A program made the position numbers and the translations under genes. Below the pieces are notes generated by a model that saw only the letters and a program-made list of their open reading frames with translations, did no database searches and had not been told where the DNA came from. Of a DNA stretch of 64,000 bases, positions 50,509 through 64,000 are shown piece after piece (position 1 is the first letter of the stretch; each line of letters starts with the position of its first letter). The stretch lies in assembly GCA_023664485.1 (NCBI GenBank), contig JAMPFK010000008.1, positions 1 to 64,000 on the forward strand. Reading direction: 5' to 3'. Source of the stretch: Bacteroides fragilis. GTDB lineage: Bacteria > Bacillota > Clostridia > Lachnospirales > Lachnospiraceae.

Positions 50509-51491
50509 GGTTTCCGGGCGGTTATCGATACCCACTCGCCCTGACGGGTAATTTCCACGATTTCGAGTCCGGCCTTTTTGGCCGACTCTGCAACGGTCTC
50601 TTCTTTCTCCTGAATAATGCCGGAAGTAATATAGATACCGCCCTGTTTCAGCTGTGCCAGAATGACCGGCGTTAAGTTTACCAGCACATCCGCCAGAATA
50701 TTGGCTGCCACGATATCATAGCACAGATAACCGACTTTGTCCTGTACTTCTTTTTCCGTAATGATATTCCCGATCATCATCGTAAAATCTTCTTCCCGGA
50801 TGCCGTTCGCCGCCATATTCTGTCTGGCAGCTTCCAGAGCACAGGGATCCAAATCCGTACCGACCGCTTTTTTCGCGCCGTACATCAACGCGATGATCGA
50901 AAGAATACCGCTTCCTGAGCCTACATCCAGGAGCACTGTTTCCAGGGTCAGGAATTTTTTGATTTGACGGATGCAAAGCTGCGTCGTATCGTGCATTCCG
51001 GTTCCGAAAGCCGTACCGGGGTCGATATGCAGAAGCTTTTTATTCCTGTCCTCTTCCCGCACTTCTTCCCAGGAAGGAATGACCAGCAGGTCGTCGATAT
51101 AGAACTGATGGAAAAATTCTTTCCAGTTATTGATCCAGTCGATATCCTCCGTTTCCTCCACGCTGACCGTCCCCTCGCCGATATCAAGAAACATCCGCAG
51201 ATCATCAAGCTCCTGCTCTATCCGCTTCAAAACGGCGTCCTTATCGGTAAACTCTCCGTTCAACAGCAGGCCGCCATCCTCTTTTTCCTCCGCAAAAAAA
51301 CTGAGATAAGCAATTCCATCATCTTTGCCTGCCACAGGCGGGATATCCACGAACATCTGCTCCTTCTCCCATGCGCTGAGCGGCGTCTTATCTTCGATCT
51401 GCGCGCCTTCCAGCCCGATATCATACAACGTGCTGATAATGATATCCTCCGCCTCTGTCAAGGTCTTTATTTTAAATTTTGTCCATTTCAT
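50505..51491 (-). CDS. prmA: Ribosomal protein L11 methyltransferase PrmA
   Basis: The 328-residue protein has the PrmA N-terminal substrate domain and the SAM domain LLDVGSGSGILSIIALMYGA, VGTDLDPCALEAARQNMAAN and DIVAANILADVLVNLTP, preceded by LHIDPGTAFGTGMHDTT. It methylates L11 in the cytoplasm. ATG overlaps the stop of the aldo/keto reductase gene (ATGA). Confidence 0.95.
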   Translation of the reverse strand: MKWTKFKIKTLTEAEDIIISTLYDIGLEGAQIEDKTPLSAWEKEQMFVDIPPVAGKDDGIAYLSFFAEEKEDGGLLLNGEFTDKDAVLKRIEQELDDLRMFLDIGEGTVSVEETEDIDWINNWKEFFHQFYIDDLLVIPSWEEVREEDRNKKLLHIDPGTAFGTGMHDTTQLCIRQIKKFLTLETVLLDVGSGSGILSIIALMYGAKKAVGTDLDPCALEAARQNMAANGIREEDFTMMIGNIITEKEVQDKVGYLCYDIVAANILADVLVNLTPVILAQLKQGGIYITSGIIQEKEETVAESAKKAGLEIVEITRQGEWVSITARKP

Positions 51492-52495
51492 TTCCGCATA
51501 TCCTCTTTCCGGATTTCATCTATCTTACAAAGCTCCTCTTCACTGAAAGCAAGGTTGTCCAGCGCCCTGATGTTTTCCAGAATCTGCTCCGGCCTGCTCG
51601 CCCCGATCAATACGGAAGTGATCCTGTCGTCCTTCAAAATCCATGCGAGCGCCATCTGCGTTAATGATTGTCCTCTCTGCTCCGCGATTTCATTCAGCTT
51701 CTTTACTTTTTCCAAAAGCTCCGGTTTCAGGGCGTCTTCGTGGAGATAGGGGCTCTTTTTGCCGCCGATGCGGGAATCCGCCGGAATACCGTTCAAATAT
51801 TTTCCTGTCAGAATCCCCTGCTGTAACGGACTGAACGCAATACAGCCGATCCCGTTCTCATATAGGAAATCTTTCAATCCATCTTCCTCTATCCATCTGT
51901 TCAGGATCGAATAGGACGGCTGATGAATAATAAAGGGCGTCCTCAATTCTTTTAAAATGCGGTAAGCTTCTTCGGCCTGCGCTTTCTTATAATTGGAAAT
52001 TCCCACATACAACGCCTTACCGGAACGGACGATCTGGTCTAACGCAAGCATCGTCTCCTCGATCGGCGTTCCGGGATCCGGTCTGTGATGATAAAAAATA
52101 TCCACATAATCCAGTCCAAGCCTTTTCAAAGACTGATCCAGGCTGGCAGTCAGATATTTTCTGGAACCGCCGTCGCCATAAGGACCCTTCCACATATCAT
52201 AGCCCGCCTTGGTGGAAATGACCATTTCGTCCCGGTACGGCATCAGATCCGACTTTAAGATCTGTCCCATGCTGCTTTCCGCGCTGCCATAGGCGGGGCC
52301 GTAATTATTGGCAAGATCAAAATGCGTAATGCCATTGTCGAATGCCGTAAATAAAATTTTTTTCATATTTTCCAGATTATTGACGGAGCCAAAATTATGC
52401 CACATACCGAGCGAAAAAGCAGGAAGTTTCAGCCCGCTTCCTCCGCACCTGTTATATATCATATTGTCGTAACGGTTTTCTTTCGCAATATACAT
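51488..52495 (-). CDS. Aldo/keto reductase (YghZ-like)
   Basis: The 335-residue TIM-barrel enzyme opens IYNRCGGSGLKLPAFSLGMW, then DLANNYGPAYGSAESSMGQI (catalytic Tyr), VISTKAGYDMWKGPYGDGGS (Lys), VDIFYHHRPDPGTPIEETM (His), and the NADPH site SVLIGASRPEQILEN. It resembles YghZ / L-glyceraldehyde 3-phosphate reductase. GGAGG precedes the ATG. First gene of the coupled set reaching to rsmE. Confidence 0.92.
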   Translation of the reverse strand: MYIAKENRYDNMIYNRCGGSGLKLPAFSLGMWHNFGSVNNLENMKKILFTAFDNGITHFDLANNYGPAYGSAESSMGQILKSDLMPYRDEMVISTKAGYDMWKGPYGDGGSRKYLTASLDQSLKRLGLDYVDIFYHHRPDPGTPIEETMLALDQIVRSGKALYVGISNYKKAQAEEAYRILKELRTPFIIHQPSYSILNRWIEEDGLKDFLYENGIGCIAFSPLQQGILTGKYLNGIPADSRIGGKKSPYLHEDALKPELLEKVKKLNEIAEQRGQSLTQMALAWILKDDRITSVLIGASRPEQILENIRALDNLAFSEEELCKIDEIRKEDMRK

Positions 52496-52648
52496 TCCTT
52501 TTCCTCCTTCATATTTGTCAGCTGTTACCTTTTTCCCTGACCTTCTGATTGTATCACATATTCTGTCTTTCTGGAAAGTATTTCAGCAATTTATCCAGTA
52601 TACAGAATGTCGATTTTAGGGTATAATGTGGAAAATGGAGGGTATATT

Positions 52649-53848
52649 ATGTACAAAAAAAGACTGATCACGATAACGGCTTCCCTTTTGCTTACCTTTT
52701 CCTGCCTTGCCGGCTGTGGAGAGGAAGAAGAAAGAATGGAAGTCAAAGAACCTGAAATCGTAATTATCGATGAAAGCGGAACCGTGGAGCCGGAAGGCGC
52801 GGAAGCACCGGTGGAAGAACCGGTAGAACTGACGACCGCTTATCCCGTCGTCAGCGAAGAGCGGGAATCCGTAAACGGCCAGATACAGAGTTATCTGACC
52901 GGCCAGTGGATCAATGAAGGAATCGCCACAAGAAGGCCGATCGCCGTCATGATTCCCAACAACAAACCTGCCATGCCTCAATATGGTCTTTCCAAAGCCG
53001 CTGTCATTTATGAAGCGCCAGTCGAAGGCCGTATCACAAGACTGATGGCCATTTTCGAGGACTTCGACGAGCTGGACCGCATCGGGCCTATCCGAAGCAG
53101 CCGGGATTATTTCCTTTATACGGCGATGGGCTTTGAGGCAATCTACTGTAACTGGGGTCTGGCCGTTCCCTATGTCGAAGAACTGATCAACCGGGACGAT
53201 GTTTACAATGTCAGCGCCGCCGTTACAGGCATTCACAATCCGGCGGACGAGGCATACAGCCGTGTGAGCCGTCCGGGCTATGCGACCGAATTTACCGGAT
53301 ATCTGATGATCGACGGATTGATGAAGGCTGTGGACAGGCTCGGCTATGACTGGAATTATGACGACGCCTATGTCCGCCCGTTCTTATTTGCTGCCGACGG
53401 TATTTATGCGGATTATGCGGCGAACGAATCCGCCACGATGATCTATCCGGGCGGAGAATCCGGCAGCAATTCCAGCGGATACGGCTCCTATCATCCTTAC
53501 TTTGAATATCACGAGGATGACCATCTGTACTATCGTTATCAGGAAGGGAAAAAGCAGATCGACGAGTATACCGGAAACCAGCTGACCGTTTCCAATGTGA
53601 TTTTCCAATACTGTCACGGAGAAGTCCGGGATGACCACGACTATCTCGCTTTCGGTGTTCATGGAGAAGGCGAAGCGATCGTTTTCACCAACGGCAAGGT
53701 CATCAGGGGAACCTGGAAGCGCCTCGGCGGAGATTTCACGCCAGCCCTTTTCTACGACGAGAACGGCGACGAAATTATCCTGAATCAGGGCGCGACGTGG
53801 ATCTGTAATATCTGGGATGAATACAGCGAGTTCATAGAGTGGAAATAA
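52649..53848 (+). CDS. DUF3048 domain lipoprotein
   Basis: The 399-residue protein has a lipoprotein signal (ASLLLTFSCLAGC), an acidic linker and a DUF3048 domain (RPIAVMIPNNKPAMPQYGLS, VIYEAPVEGRITRLMAIFED, IGPIRSSRDYFLYTAMGFEA, YHPYFEYHEDD). Relatives include YerB; function is unknown. ATG 52649 with GGAGGG is chosen. A TATAAT box lies at about 52622. A bidirectional terminator follows. Confidence 0.9.
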   Translation: MYKKRLITITASLLLTFSCLAGCGEEEERMEVKEPEIVIIDESGTVEPEGAEAPVEEPVELTTAYPVVSEERESVNGQIQSYLTGQWINEGIATRRPIAVMIPNNKPAMPQYGLSKAAVIYEAPVEGRITRLMAIFEDFDELDRIGPIRSSRDYFLYTAMGFEAIYCNWGLAVPYVEELINRDDVYNVSAAVTGIHNPADEAYSRVSRPGYATEFTGYLMIDGLMKAVDRLGYDWNYDDAYVRPFLFAADGIYADYAANESATMIYPGGESGSNSSGYGSYHPYFEYHEDDHLYYRYQEGKKQIDEYTGNQLTVSNVIFQYCHGEVRDDHDYLAFGVHGEGEAIVFTNGKVIRGTWKRLGGDFTPALFYDENGDEIILNQGATWICNIWDEYSEFIEWK

Positions 53849-53855
53849 ATATAAC

Positions 53856-53895
53856 AAAAAAGGAAGAACATCTTATTCCGCGTTCTTCCTTTTTA
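53856..53895. terminator. Bidirectional terminator between DUF3048 and dnaJ
   Basis: AAAAAGGAAGAAC/GTTCTTCCTTTTT, 13-bp stem with a 12-base loop, with a T-run on both strands, between two convergent genes. Confidence 0.9.
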
Positions 53896-53912
53896 TTTAT
53901 TAATACATCGCT

Positions 53913-55076
53913 TTACTTTCTAAAACGTTTCTTCGGTTTCGGCTCATCGCCGCCGGAAGACGTCTGCTGTTTCGCGGCATTTAATGTATCCCCGGTCTGC
54001 TCATCAAACTGCTTCAGAAGTTCTCTTGCCTCCCGTGACAGCTTGTCGGGCACCTGTACGACAAGCGTTACATAATGGTCGCCCCGTATATCTTTATTGC
54101 GCAGAGAAGGAACGCCTTTTCCCTTCAGGCGGACCTTCGTATCCGTCGGCGTACCCGGCTTCACATCATAAATGACCTTTCCGTCCACCGTATCGATCAT
54201 AATCTCACCGCCCAGCGCCGCTACCGCAAAAGACATCGGAACGGTGGAATAAATATTCGTATCCTGCCTCTGGAAAATCGGATGGCGCCCTACGATTACT
54301 TCTACCAGCAGATCGCCTCTCGGCCCGCCGTTCGTTCCCGGTTCTCCCTTATCCCTGATTCTGACGCTCTGGCCATTATCGATGCCGGCCGGGATGGATA
54401 CCTGAATTTTCTTCTTATTGGCTATATATCCCGTTCCGCGGCAATCCGGGCATTTTTCCTTAATGACCTTCCCTGTCCCATGACAATCCGGACAGGTCTG
54501 CACATTTCTGACCGTCCCAAAGAAAGACTGCTGGGTAAATACTACCTGCCCTTTCCCACCGCACTTAGAGCAGGTCTCCGGACTGGTTCCGGGCTTCGCG
54601 CCGCTGCCCCGGCAGGTCGTACACTCGTCCTTTAAGGTCAGCTCTATCTCTTTATCGACTCCAAAAATCGCTTCCTCGAACGTAATCCGCACACTGGTAC
54701 GGATATTGGCACCTTTCATCGGGCCGTTGTTCCTGCTGCCCCGGCGGCCTCCGCCGCCAAAGAAATCGCCGAAAATATCGCCGAAAATGTCGCCGAAATC
54801 CATGCTGTTGAAATCAAATCCGCCGAAGCCGCCGCCAGCTCCGCCTTCAAAGGCGGCATGACCATATTGGTCATACTGCCTTCTCTTTTCAGGGTCACTT
54901 AACACAGCGTAAGCTTCCGAGGCCTCTTTGAATTTCTTCTCAGCTTCCGCATCACCGGGATTCATATCCGGGTGATATTTTTTGGCAAGCACTCTGTATG
55001 CCTTCTTAAGCGCCGCATCATCCGCATTTTTGTCAACGCCAAGCACTTCATAATAGTCTCTTTTTTGCTCTGCCAT
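53913..55076 (-). CDS. dnaJ: Chaperone DnaJ
   Basis: The 387-residue co-chaperone has the J domain with the HPD motif ([11 protein letters not shown]), a Gly/Phe-rich linker ([18 protein letters not shown]), four CxxCxGxG zinc repeats ([32 protein letters not shown]) and the C-terminal substrate domains. It stimulates the DnaK ATPase. Last gene of the operon. Confidence 0.97.
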   Translation of the reverse strand: MAEQKRDYYEVLGVDKNADDAALKKAYRVLAKKYHPDMNPGDAEAEKKFKEASEAYAVLSDPEKRRQYDQYGHAAFEGGAGGGFGGFDFNSMDFGDIFGDIFGDFFGGGGRRGSRNNGPMKGANIRTSVRITFEEAIFGVDKEIELTLKDECTTCRGSGAKPGTSPETCSKCGGKGQVVFTQQSFFGTVRNVQTCPDCHGTGKVIKEKCPDCRGTGYIANKKKIQVSIPAGIDNGQSVRIRDKGEPGTNGGPRGDLLVEVIVGRHPIFQRQDTNIYSTVPMSFAVAALGGEIMIDTVDGKVIYDVKPGTPTDTKVRLKGKGVPSLRNKDIRGDHYVTLVVQVPDKLSREARELLKQFDEQTGDTLNAAKQQTSSGGDEPKPKKRFRK

Positions 55077-55104
55077 GCTCTTAATCCTCTTTTTGCATTA
55101 TGCT

Positions 55105-56985
<1,881 letters not shown>

Positions 56986-57010
56986 CTAATATAATTATAT
57001 ATCATTAATG

Positions 57011-57658
57011 TTAATCTTTGACTACGCCTACCATACTATGCCGCACGACGCTGCCACGGTAAGTATAACCTTTCTGCAGCTCCTGTGCGATAACGCCGGA
57101 TCCATATTCTTCGCTTTCCACCTGCATGACCGCATTGTGGAATTCCGGGTCAAATTCCTGCCCGATCGCTTCGATCGGTTTCACGTCGATCGCTTCCAGC
57201 TCCGTTAAAAGCTGTTTGTAAATCATTTCCATTCCCTGTGCAAAAGCGCCTCCCTTGTCGCTTTCCGGCATGCTCGCCAGCCCTCTTTCAAAATTGTCCA
57301 CGACCGGAAGGATTTTCTCGATAACGCTTCTGGCCCCGGTTTCGAACATTGCTGACTTCTCTTTCTCCGTACGCTTGCGGAAGTTATCGAACTCGGCCAT
57401 CTGCCGTTTCACCCTGTCCTCCAGTTCGTCGATTTTCGTTTTCAACGCTTCCTGCTTCTTATCCGTTTTTTCTTTTTTCTTTTTCTCTTTCTTCGACGCC
57501 TTAGCATCCTCCTTCGCATCGGCGTTCTCCTCTGCCGCCTCCTCCACGGCTTCCGGAGAAGCTTCTTCTGCGGTCGTTTCCTCCTGCATATTCGTCTCTT
57601 CCGTTTCGTTCTCCTTTTCCAGATCCTTCTCCAATTCTTTCTCTGCCACAGTCTTCAT
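57011..57658 (-). CDS. grpE: Nucleotide exchange factor GrpE
   Basis: The 215-residue protein has a long acidic front (ELEKDLEKENETEETNMQEE), a coiled coil (KEKTDKKQEALKTKIDELED), and the GrpE domain MAEFDNFRKRTEKEKSAMFE, KILPVVDNFERGLA, GQEFDPEFHNAVMQVE and LQKGYTYRGSVVRHSMVGVV. AAAGGG touches the ATG at 57658, so GTG 57647-57649 nine bases on may be the true start. It releases ADP from DnaK. Confidence 0.96.
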   Translation of the reverse strand: MKTVAEKELEKDLEKENETEETNMQEETTAEEASPEAVEEAAEENADAKEDAKASKKEKKKKEKTDKKQEALKTKIDELEDRVKRQMAEFDNFRKRTEKEKSAMFETGARSVIEKILPVVDNFERGLASMPESDKGGAFAQGMEMIYKQLLTELEAIDVKPIEAIGQEFDPEFHNAVMQVESEEYGSGVIAQELQKGYTYRGSVVRHSMVGVVKD

Positions 57659-57689
57659 CCCTTTCTTTCGCCATCATTCTGATCAGCTT

Positions 57690-58712
57690 CTATTTCCTGT
57701 ATAAGTCATCCAACTGGCTTTTCAGCATTTTCAGATTATGGACTACCTTTTCATAATCCATACGCTTAGGACCGATAATTCCAATGGTTCCCTTCATTCC
57801 CTCATCCAATTCATAAGTCGCTGTCACGACGCTGCAGTCCTTCATGCCCTGAATCGGCGTTTCGTTTCCGATATAGACCTGTATCCCCGTATTTTCATCC
57901 GCCAGATTTTCCTGAACGAGCTCGTTCAGGAACTGCTTTTCTTCAAAGGTCGTAATCAGCTCGCTGGCCCTCTGATGATCAGAAAGCTCCGGGTACTTGA
58001 AAAAATTCTTCGCGCCGCTCGTGTAAATTTCCAGATCCTCATCGGCTTTAATCGCCTCTGCGACGGCATCTATAACGTCCGCAACAATTTCGCTGTGGAT
58101 TCCCGCCTGCTGTTTCATCGCCGCTATCATGCCCAGATTGATTTCTTCGAGAGATAATCCATTCAAATGCGTATTCAGTAAGATATTCAATTTTAATAAT
58201 GTATCGTTATGCAGCTCTTCCGAAACAGTCAGGATGGAATTTTTAATTACATTCCCTTCTACTACGATAACCGCAAGAATCTGATTGGCATCTACGCGGG
58301 ACAGCTGGATAAATTTCAGCTTGTTACGATGATACTGCGGCGCCGAAATCATCGCCGCATATTCCGTATTATTGGCAAGAAGCTTCGCCGCCTGCTTTAA
58401 GAGGTGATCCATTTTGTCTTCTTTTTCAAGAAGCATCTCCTTCATCTCTTCTACTTCCCGCTCCTTCTCCTCCATCATCCGGTCAACATACAGCCTGTAA
58501 CCTTTATCCGATGGAATACGCCCCGCCGACGTGTGCGGCTGTAAAATATAACCCAGCTCTTCCAGATCCGCCATTTCGTTTCGGATGGTCGCGGAACTCA
58601 GATTCAAATCGGTATATTTGGAAATCGTTCTGCTTCCTACCGGTTCGCCCGTTTCCAGATAGTTTCGGATGATGGCCTGCAATATTTTATATTTTCTTTC
58701 ATCCAGCTGCAT
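57690..58712 (-). CDS. hrcA: Heat-inducible transcription repressor HrcA
   Basis: The 340-residue repressor has the N-terminal winged helix (YKILQAIIRNYLETGEPVGS, LSSATIRNEMADLEELGYIL, PHTSAGRIPSDKGYRLYVD) and the C-terminal GAF-like domain (KGTIGIIGPKRMDYEKVV). ATG 58710-58712 with AGGAG is chosen. It binds the CIRCE element 17 bases upstream and represses its own operon. Confidence 0.97.
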   Translation of the reverse strand: MQLDERKYKILQAIIRNYLETGEPVGSRTISKYTDLNLSSATIRNEMADLEELGYILQPHTSAGRIPSDKGYRLYVDRMMEEKEREVEEMKEMLLEKEDKMDHLLKQAAKLLANNTEYAAMISAPQYHRNKLKFIQLSRVDANQILAVIVVEGNVIKNSILTVSEELHNDTLLKLNILLNTHLNGLSLEEINLGMIAAMKQQAGIHSEIVADVIDAVAEAIKADEDLEIYTSGAKNFFKYPELSDHQRASELITTFEEKQFLNELVQENLADENTGIQVYIGNETPIQGMKDCSVVTATYELDEGMKGTIGIIGPKRMDYEKVVHNLKMLKSQLDDLYRK

Positions 58713-58729
58713 ACCATTCTCTCCTATTG

Positions 58730-58756
58730 TTAGCACTCAACCAAATAGAGTGCTAA
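58730..58756. promoter_or_regulatory. CIRCE operator
   Basis: TTAGCACTC-N9-GAGTGCTAA matches the CIRCE consensus perfectly and lies between the promoter and hrcA. HrcA binding here represses the whole class I heat-shock operon. Confidence 0.98.
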
Positions 58757-58770
58757 CACCTTCTAGTGAT

Positions 58771-58799
58771 AAGTTATCACTTCACTATTTAATTGTCAA
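58771..58799 (-). promoter_or_regulatory. Promoter of the hrcA operon
   Basis: TTGACA (58794-58799), 17 bases, TAACTT (58771-58776) on the minus strand, just upstream of CIRCE. Confidence 0.85.
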
Positions 58800-58830
58800 C
58801 ACATCCGAATAAAAAAATTATGAAAAAAAT

Positions 58831-58873
58831 ATTAAAAAAGCAATTAGTTCAAGTCCCTGCCCGAACTAACTGC
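58831..58873 (-). terminator. Terminator after the DUF6465 gene
   Basis: GCAATTAGTTC/GAACTAACTGC (one mismatch) with a 12-base loop, followed on the minus strand by TTTTTTAATATTTTTT. Confidence 0.85.
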
Positions 58874-58907
58874 CTTTATGAAGCCGTATCTTTCCGAATA
58901 CAAATAC

Positions 58908-59330
58908 TCAGAAGTTAAAGTCGCCTCTCTCTTCATTATCACTGTCCTTGTTGATAACGTAAAATACCTTGCTGTCTTCAGGTTTTACATAAAGCTCAAC
59001 GGTCTTAAAATCCGCCGGATCTTTGTGCAGATCGTATTCCCAGACATCCTTCGCGCTCTTTATCAGATCTTCCGTCGTATGCGCATTGCCCGCAAACTGT
59101 ATTTCAACGGTCGCCTTTACCGCAGGTTTTCTGCCCGCTGTTCTCGTCGTTGTTCCTTTAGCCGCCGTCTTCTTTACAGTCGTCTTTTTCTCAACAGCTT
59201 TCTTTGTTCCAGGTTTTCTGCCCGGTTTCTTTCTGGTCGTCTCAGCCCTGGAGGCTTCCCCGACCTCTTCCATCTTCGTATCCGCAGCCTGATCTGCCGC
59301 AGGTTTCGCCGCCTTCTTTGCCTCTGCCAT
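58908..59330 (-). CDS. DUF6465 family protein with histone-H1-like basic front
   Basis: The 140-residue protein has a Lys/Ala/Thr-rich first half (AEAKKAAKPAADQAADTK, TRKKPGRKPGTKKAVEKK, with AT-hook-like KPGRKPG) and a small C-terminal domain (TVEIQFAGNAHTTEDLIKSA, FKTVELYVKPEDSKVFYVIN) that fits DUF6465. The basic part suggests DNA or RNA binding. ATG 59328-59330 with GGAGGAG is chosen. Single gene with its own terminator. Confidence 0.8.
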   Translation of the reverse strand: MAEAKKAAKPAADQAADTKMEEVGEASRAETTRKKPGRKPGTKKAVEKKTTVKKTAAKGTTTRTAGRKPAVKATVEIQFAGNAHTTEDLIKSAKDVWEYDLHKDPADFKTVELYVKPEDSKVFYVINKDSDNEERGDFNF

Positions 59331-59540
59331 GAATATTCTCCTCCCATGTATTCGTTCATACTTGTCATTATGCCGCAATCATCTGGTCTCATTTTTATAA
59401 TCTACTGATTTCTATAATATTTATATACTATCACTTGATTACAGAGCAATTTTAACCTAAAGCCTTCCGACTTGTCAACTAACAAACTGTCACAAATCCA
59501 TCACTATTTCTGCATATTTATATGCGAAATGCTGTAAAAA

Positions 59541-60365
59541 TCAGGAAAAAACGAAGTATAACAGGACGATGACGCCTAAAACAATGCGATACCAGCCAAA
59601 TATTTTGAAATCATGCTTCCTGATATAACCCATCAGAAAACGGATGACAAAGACCGATACCAGAAACGCGACGAACATACCGACGAACAAAATTGCGAGC
59701 TCCGTTCCTGTAAAAACGAATCCGAATTTTACAATTTTCAACAGGCTCGCGCCGAGCATGACCGGAATTGCCAGGAAAAATGTAAATTCCGCCGCGACGG
59801 TCCTGGATACCCCGATCAACAACGCGCCGACGATCGTAGCCCCGGAACGGGATGTCCCCGGAAAAATCGCTGCGATCAGCTGGAACACCCCGATCAGCAG
59901 GGCCGTTTTACAGGTGATCTGCTCCAGGCTCGTGATATACGGCCTCATATTTTTGTTGCGGTTCTCAATAACGATAAAAGCAATACCGAATACGATCAGC
60001 GCCGCCGCAACGCACCATGGATTGTAAAAAAGCGCGTCGAAAACGTCGTCGAACGCCAGGCCGATGACCGCCGCCGGGACACAGGCCACAATGATTTTCA
60101 TCCAGAGTACGAGGATCTTTTTTTTGATGAACGGCTTTTTAGGATTTTTGAAATTAAATGGGAAGATTTTATTCCAGAAAAGCAGCACGACCGCCAATAT
60201 CGCGCCTAACTGGATGACAACCAGGAACATTTCCCAGAACTCTTCCGATACGTCTAATGTTACGAACTCATTGAGCAAAATCATATGCCCTGTACTGCTG
60301 ACCGGAAGCCATTCCGTAATCCCTTCCACAATACCGAACAATATCGCCTTTAAAATTTCTAACAT
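59541..60365 (-). CDS. uppP: Undecaprenyl-diphosphatase UppP
   Basis: The 274-residue membrane enzyme has ILFGIVEGITEWLPVSSTGH, the loop FPGTSRSGATIVGALLIGVS and about eight helices. It recycles undecaprenyl diphosphate for wall synthesis and gives bacitracin tolerance. GGAGG precedes the ATG, and the start overlaps the patatin gene stop by seven bases. Confidence 0.96.
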   Translation of the reverse strand: MLEILKAILFGIVEGITEWLPVSSTGHMILLNEFVTLDVSEEFWEMFLVVIQLGAILAVVLLFWNKIFPFNFKNPKKPFIKKKILVLWMKIIVACVPAAVIGLAFDDVFDALFYNPWCVAAALIVFGIAFIVIENRNKNMRPYITSLEQITCKTALLIGVFQLIAAIFPGTSRSGATIVGALLIGVSRTVAAEFTFFLAIPVMLGASLLKIVKFGFVFTGTELAILFVGMFVAFLVSVFVIRFLMGYIRKHDFKIFGWYRIVLGVIVLLYFVFS

Positions 60366-61222
60366 GATTCTTCCTCCAAATATTCCAACAGATCGATATA
60401 GCAGTTCTCCGCGTCCCGGTAGCCTTCCTGATAAAGCGCTTCCAGCTTCGCCCGGTCTTTTTCGATTCTCCCCACATTGCTTTTATGTTTCGGACGGATA
60501 ACAAATGCCTTTCCCCGTTCTCTCAGCTCTTCTATGTATTGTACGGCGCCGTTATAGGCGATATGTCTTTCCCGCATACATTCGTAAACCTTAGGGTAAC
60601 GCATATACCGCGCCCTTACCATGGCGAGCTCCGCCGCCCCCGACGGCTTCCGTACATAGCCTTCTTCCTTCGTCATAACGATGACGTTCTTTGTATTCCC
60701 GTCTTTCAAAGAACGCCTGATCGGAATCGAATCCGCGATGCCGCCGTCAAGATACAGTTCTCCGCCGATCTTCACGTTTCTGGAAACGAGCGGCATCGAA
60801 CTGGAAGCCCGGACAGCGATAATATCCCTGTGCATATCCTCAAGCAGCTTATATTCCGCTTTGCCCGTTCTGATATTGGTAACGACCGCATAGGCTTTTC
60901 CCGGATACCGCCCGAACGCCTCATAGTCGTATGGGTCCAGATAATCGGGAATCAATCCATAACACATATCCGCTCCGAACAGATCCCCGGTCGTCAGCAG
61001 GCTCTCGACGCTGCAATAAGCCTTTTGCCCAAGATATTCAACATTCGTCCGGTACGCTCTCTTCCGCTGTTTTGAAAGATAGCTGCACATACAGCAGGCG
61101 CCCGCAGACACGCCGTAACAGCTCGAAAAATCGATCTCCTTATCAAGAAAAAAGTCCAACACTCCGGCGGTATAAATCCCCTTCATGCCGCCGCCTTCTA
61201 AAATAAGTCCAGCCTGAAACAT
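60359..61222 (-). CDS. Patatin-like phospholipase
   Basis: The 287-residue protein has the oxyanion loop LILEGGGMKGIYTAGVLD, the nucleophile motif YGVSAGACC (GxSxG) and the catalytic Asp in YLDGGIADSIP. It is a YjjU/RssA-type acyl hydrolase; substrate unknown. GGAGG precedes the ATG. It is coupled with uppP, so a role in membrane lipid turnover is likely. Confidence 0.93.
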   Translation of the reverse strand: MFQAGLILEGGGMKGIYTAGVLDFFLDKEIDFSSCYGVSAGACCMCSYLSKQRKRAYRTNVEYLGQKAYCSVESLLTTGDLFGADMCYGLIPDYLDPYDYEAFGRYPGKAYAVVTNIRTGKAEYKLLEDMHRDIIAVRASSSMPLVSRNVKIGGELYLDGGIADSIPIRRSLKDGNTKNVIVMTKEEGYVRKPSGAAELAMVRARYMRYPKVYECMRERHIAYNGAVQYIEELRERGKAFVIRPKHKSNVGRIEKDRAKLEALYQEGYRDAENCYIDLLEYLEEESC

Positions 61223-61296
61223 TCTAATCCTCCATTCCTGCCCGGCCCACGGTTTGGCTTACGCTGAAAGCGCCGTCAAGTCCGCGGCCGAAAATT

Positions 61297-64000
<2,704 letters not shown>

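Overview
The window looks like a chromosome segment of a Lachnospiraceae-type Clostridium relative (Firmicutes). The evidence is strong Shine-Dalgarno sites before nearly every gene, a type III glutamine synthetase, the IreB-RuvX-DUF1292 block, RNase J, a CIRCE-controlled hrcA-grpE-dnaK-dnaJ operon, DUF6465 and DUF3048 proteins, and an FtsEX/M23/S41 wall cluster. Most genes lie on the minus strand. Genus and species cannot be fixed by reading alone.

Positions 1-23,700 are accessory and heavily eroded. From the left: a flavodoxin-like reductase cut by the window edge; a chain of very small overlapping genes ending in a PD-(D/E)XK-like protein and an unknown partner (296-2211); an Rpn-type nuclease; then a graveyard of fused gene pieces (uvrB 5' end, tyrosine integrase 3' end, IS66 piece, Fic piece joined to a zincin-like piece, SprT piece, polysaccharide deacetylase 3' piece, ISL3 transposase with an internal deletion). 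A TetR-controlled ABC-2 exporter follows (6795-9704); its ATPase carries one in-frame amber codon. Next comes a second eroded block (9816-12190) with pieces of two DUF362 proteins, an alpha/beta hydrolase and an FMN reductase. Around and after it are intact lipoproteins with a cyclophilin-like fold, a LysE exporter and a DUF3737 protein.

Positions 15,148-23,478 hold the best candidate for an undescribed system. A four-gene operon encodes a lipoprotein Ntn-hydrolase, a PaaK-like adenylate-forming enzyme, and a MacB-like ATPase and permease. It is divergent from a LysR regulator whose 5' leader contains two tandem copies of a hairpin-rich element with a conserved short reading frame. After it is a MATE efflux gene behind a terminator-bearing leader that resembles a riboswitch (guanidine-IV/mepA type is my guess). 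The MATE gene is cut short beside a 39-bp sequence that also occurs at the end of the ISL3 remnant.

Positions 23,683-64,000 are mostly housekeeping: a 1358-residue glucosaminidase-like surface protein with an acidic cytoplasmic tail, an S41 protease, an M23 hydrolase with ftsX and ftsE, a CdaR-type regulator, a YjfB peptide, a CPBP protease, CvfB, an acyl-ACP thioesterase, tRNA-Gln(CTG), glnN behind a possible attenuator, a U32 peptidase, an O-methyltransferase, a short MltG-like protein, YlbF, RNase J, DUF1292, RuvX, IreB, MtaB, an HPr-like protein without its histidine, ThiI with its cysteine desulfurase, RsmE-VanZ-PrmA-aldo/keto reductase, a DUF3048 lipoprotein, the class I heat-shock operon, DUF6465, UppP, a patatin, an aminotransferase and a glycerol kinase that runs off the right edge. 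Dense ATGA-type overlaps show that many of these genes are translationally coupled.
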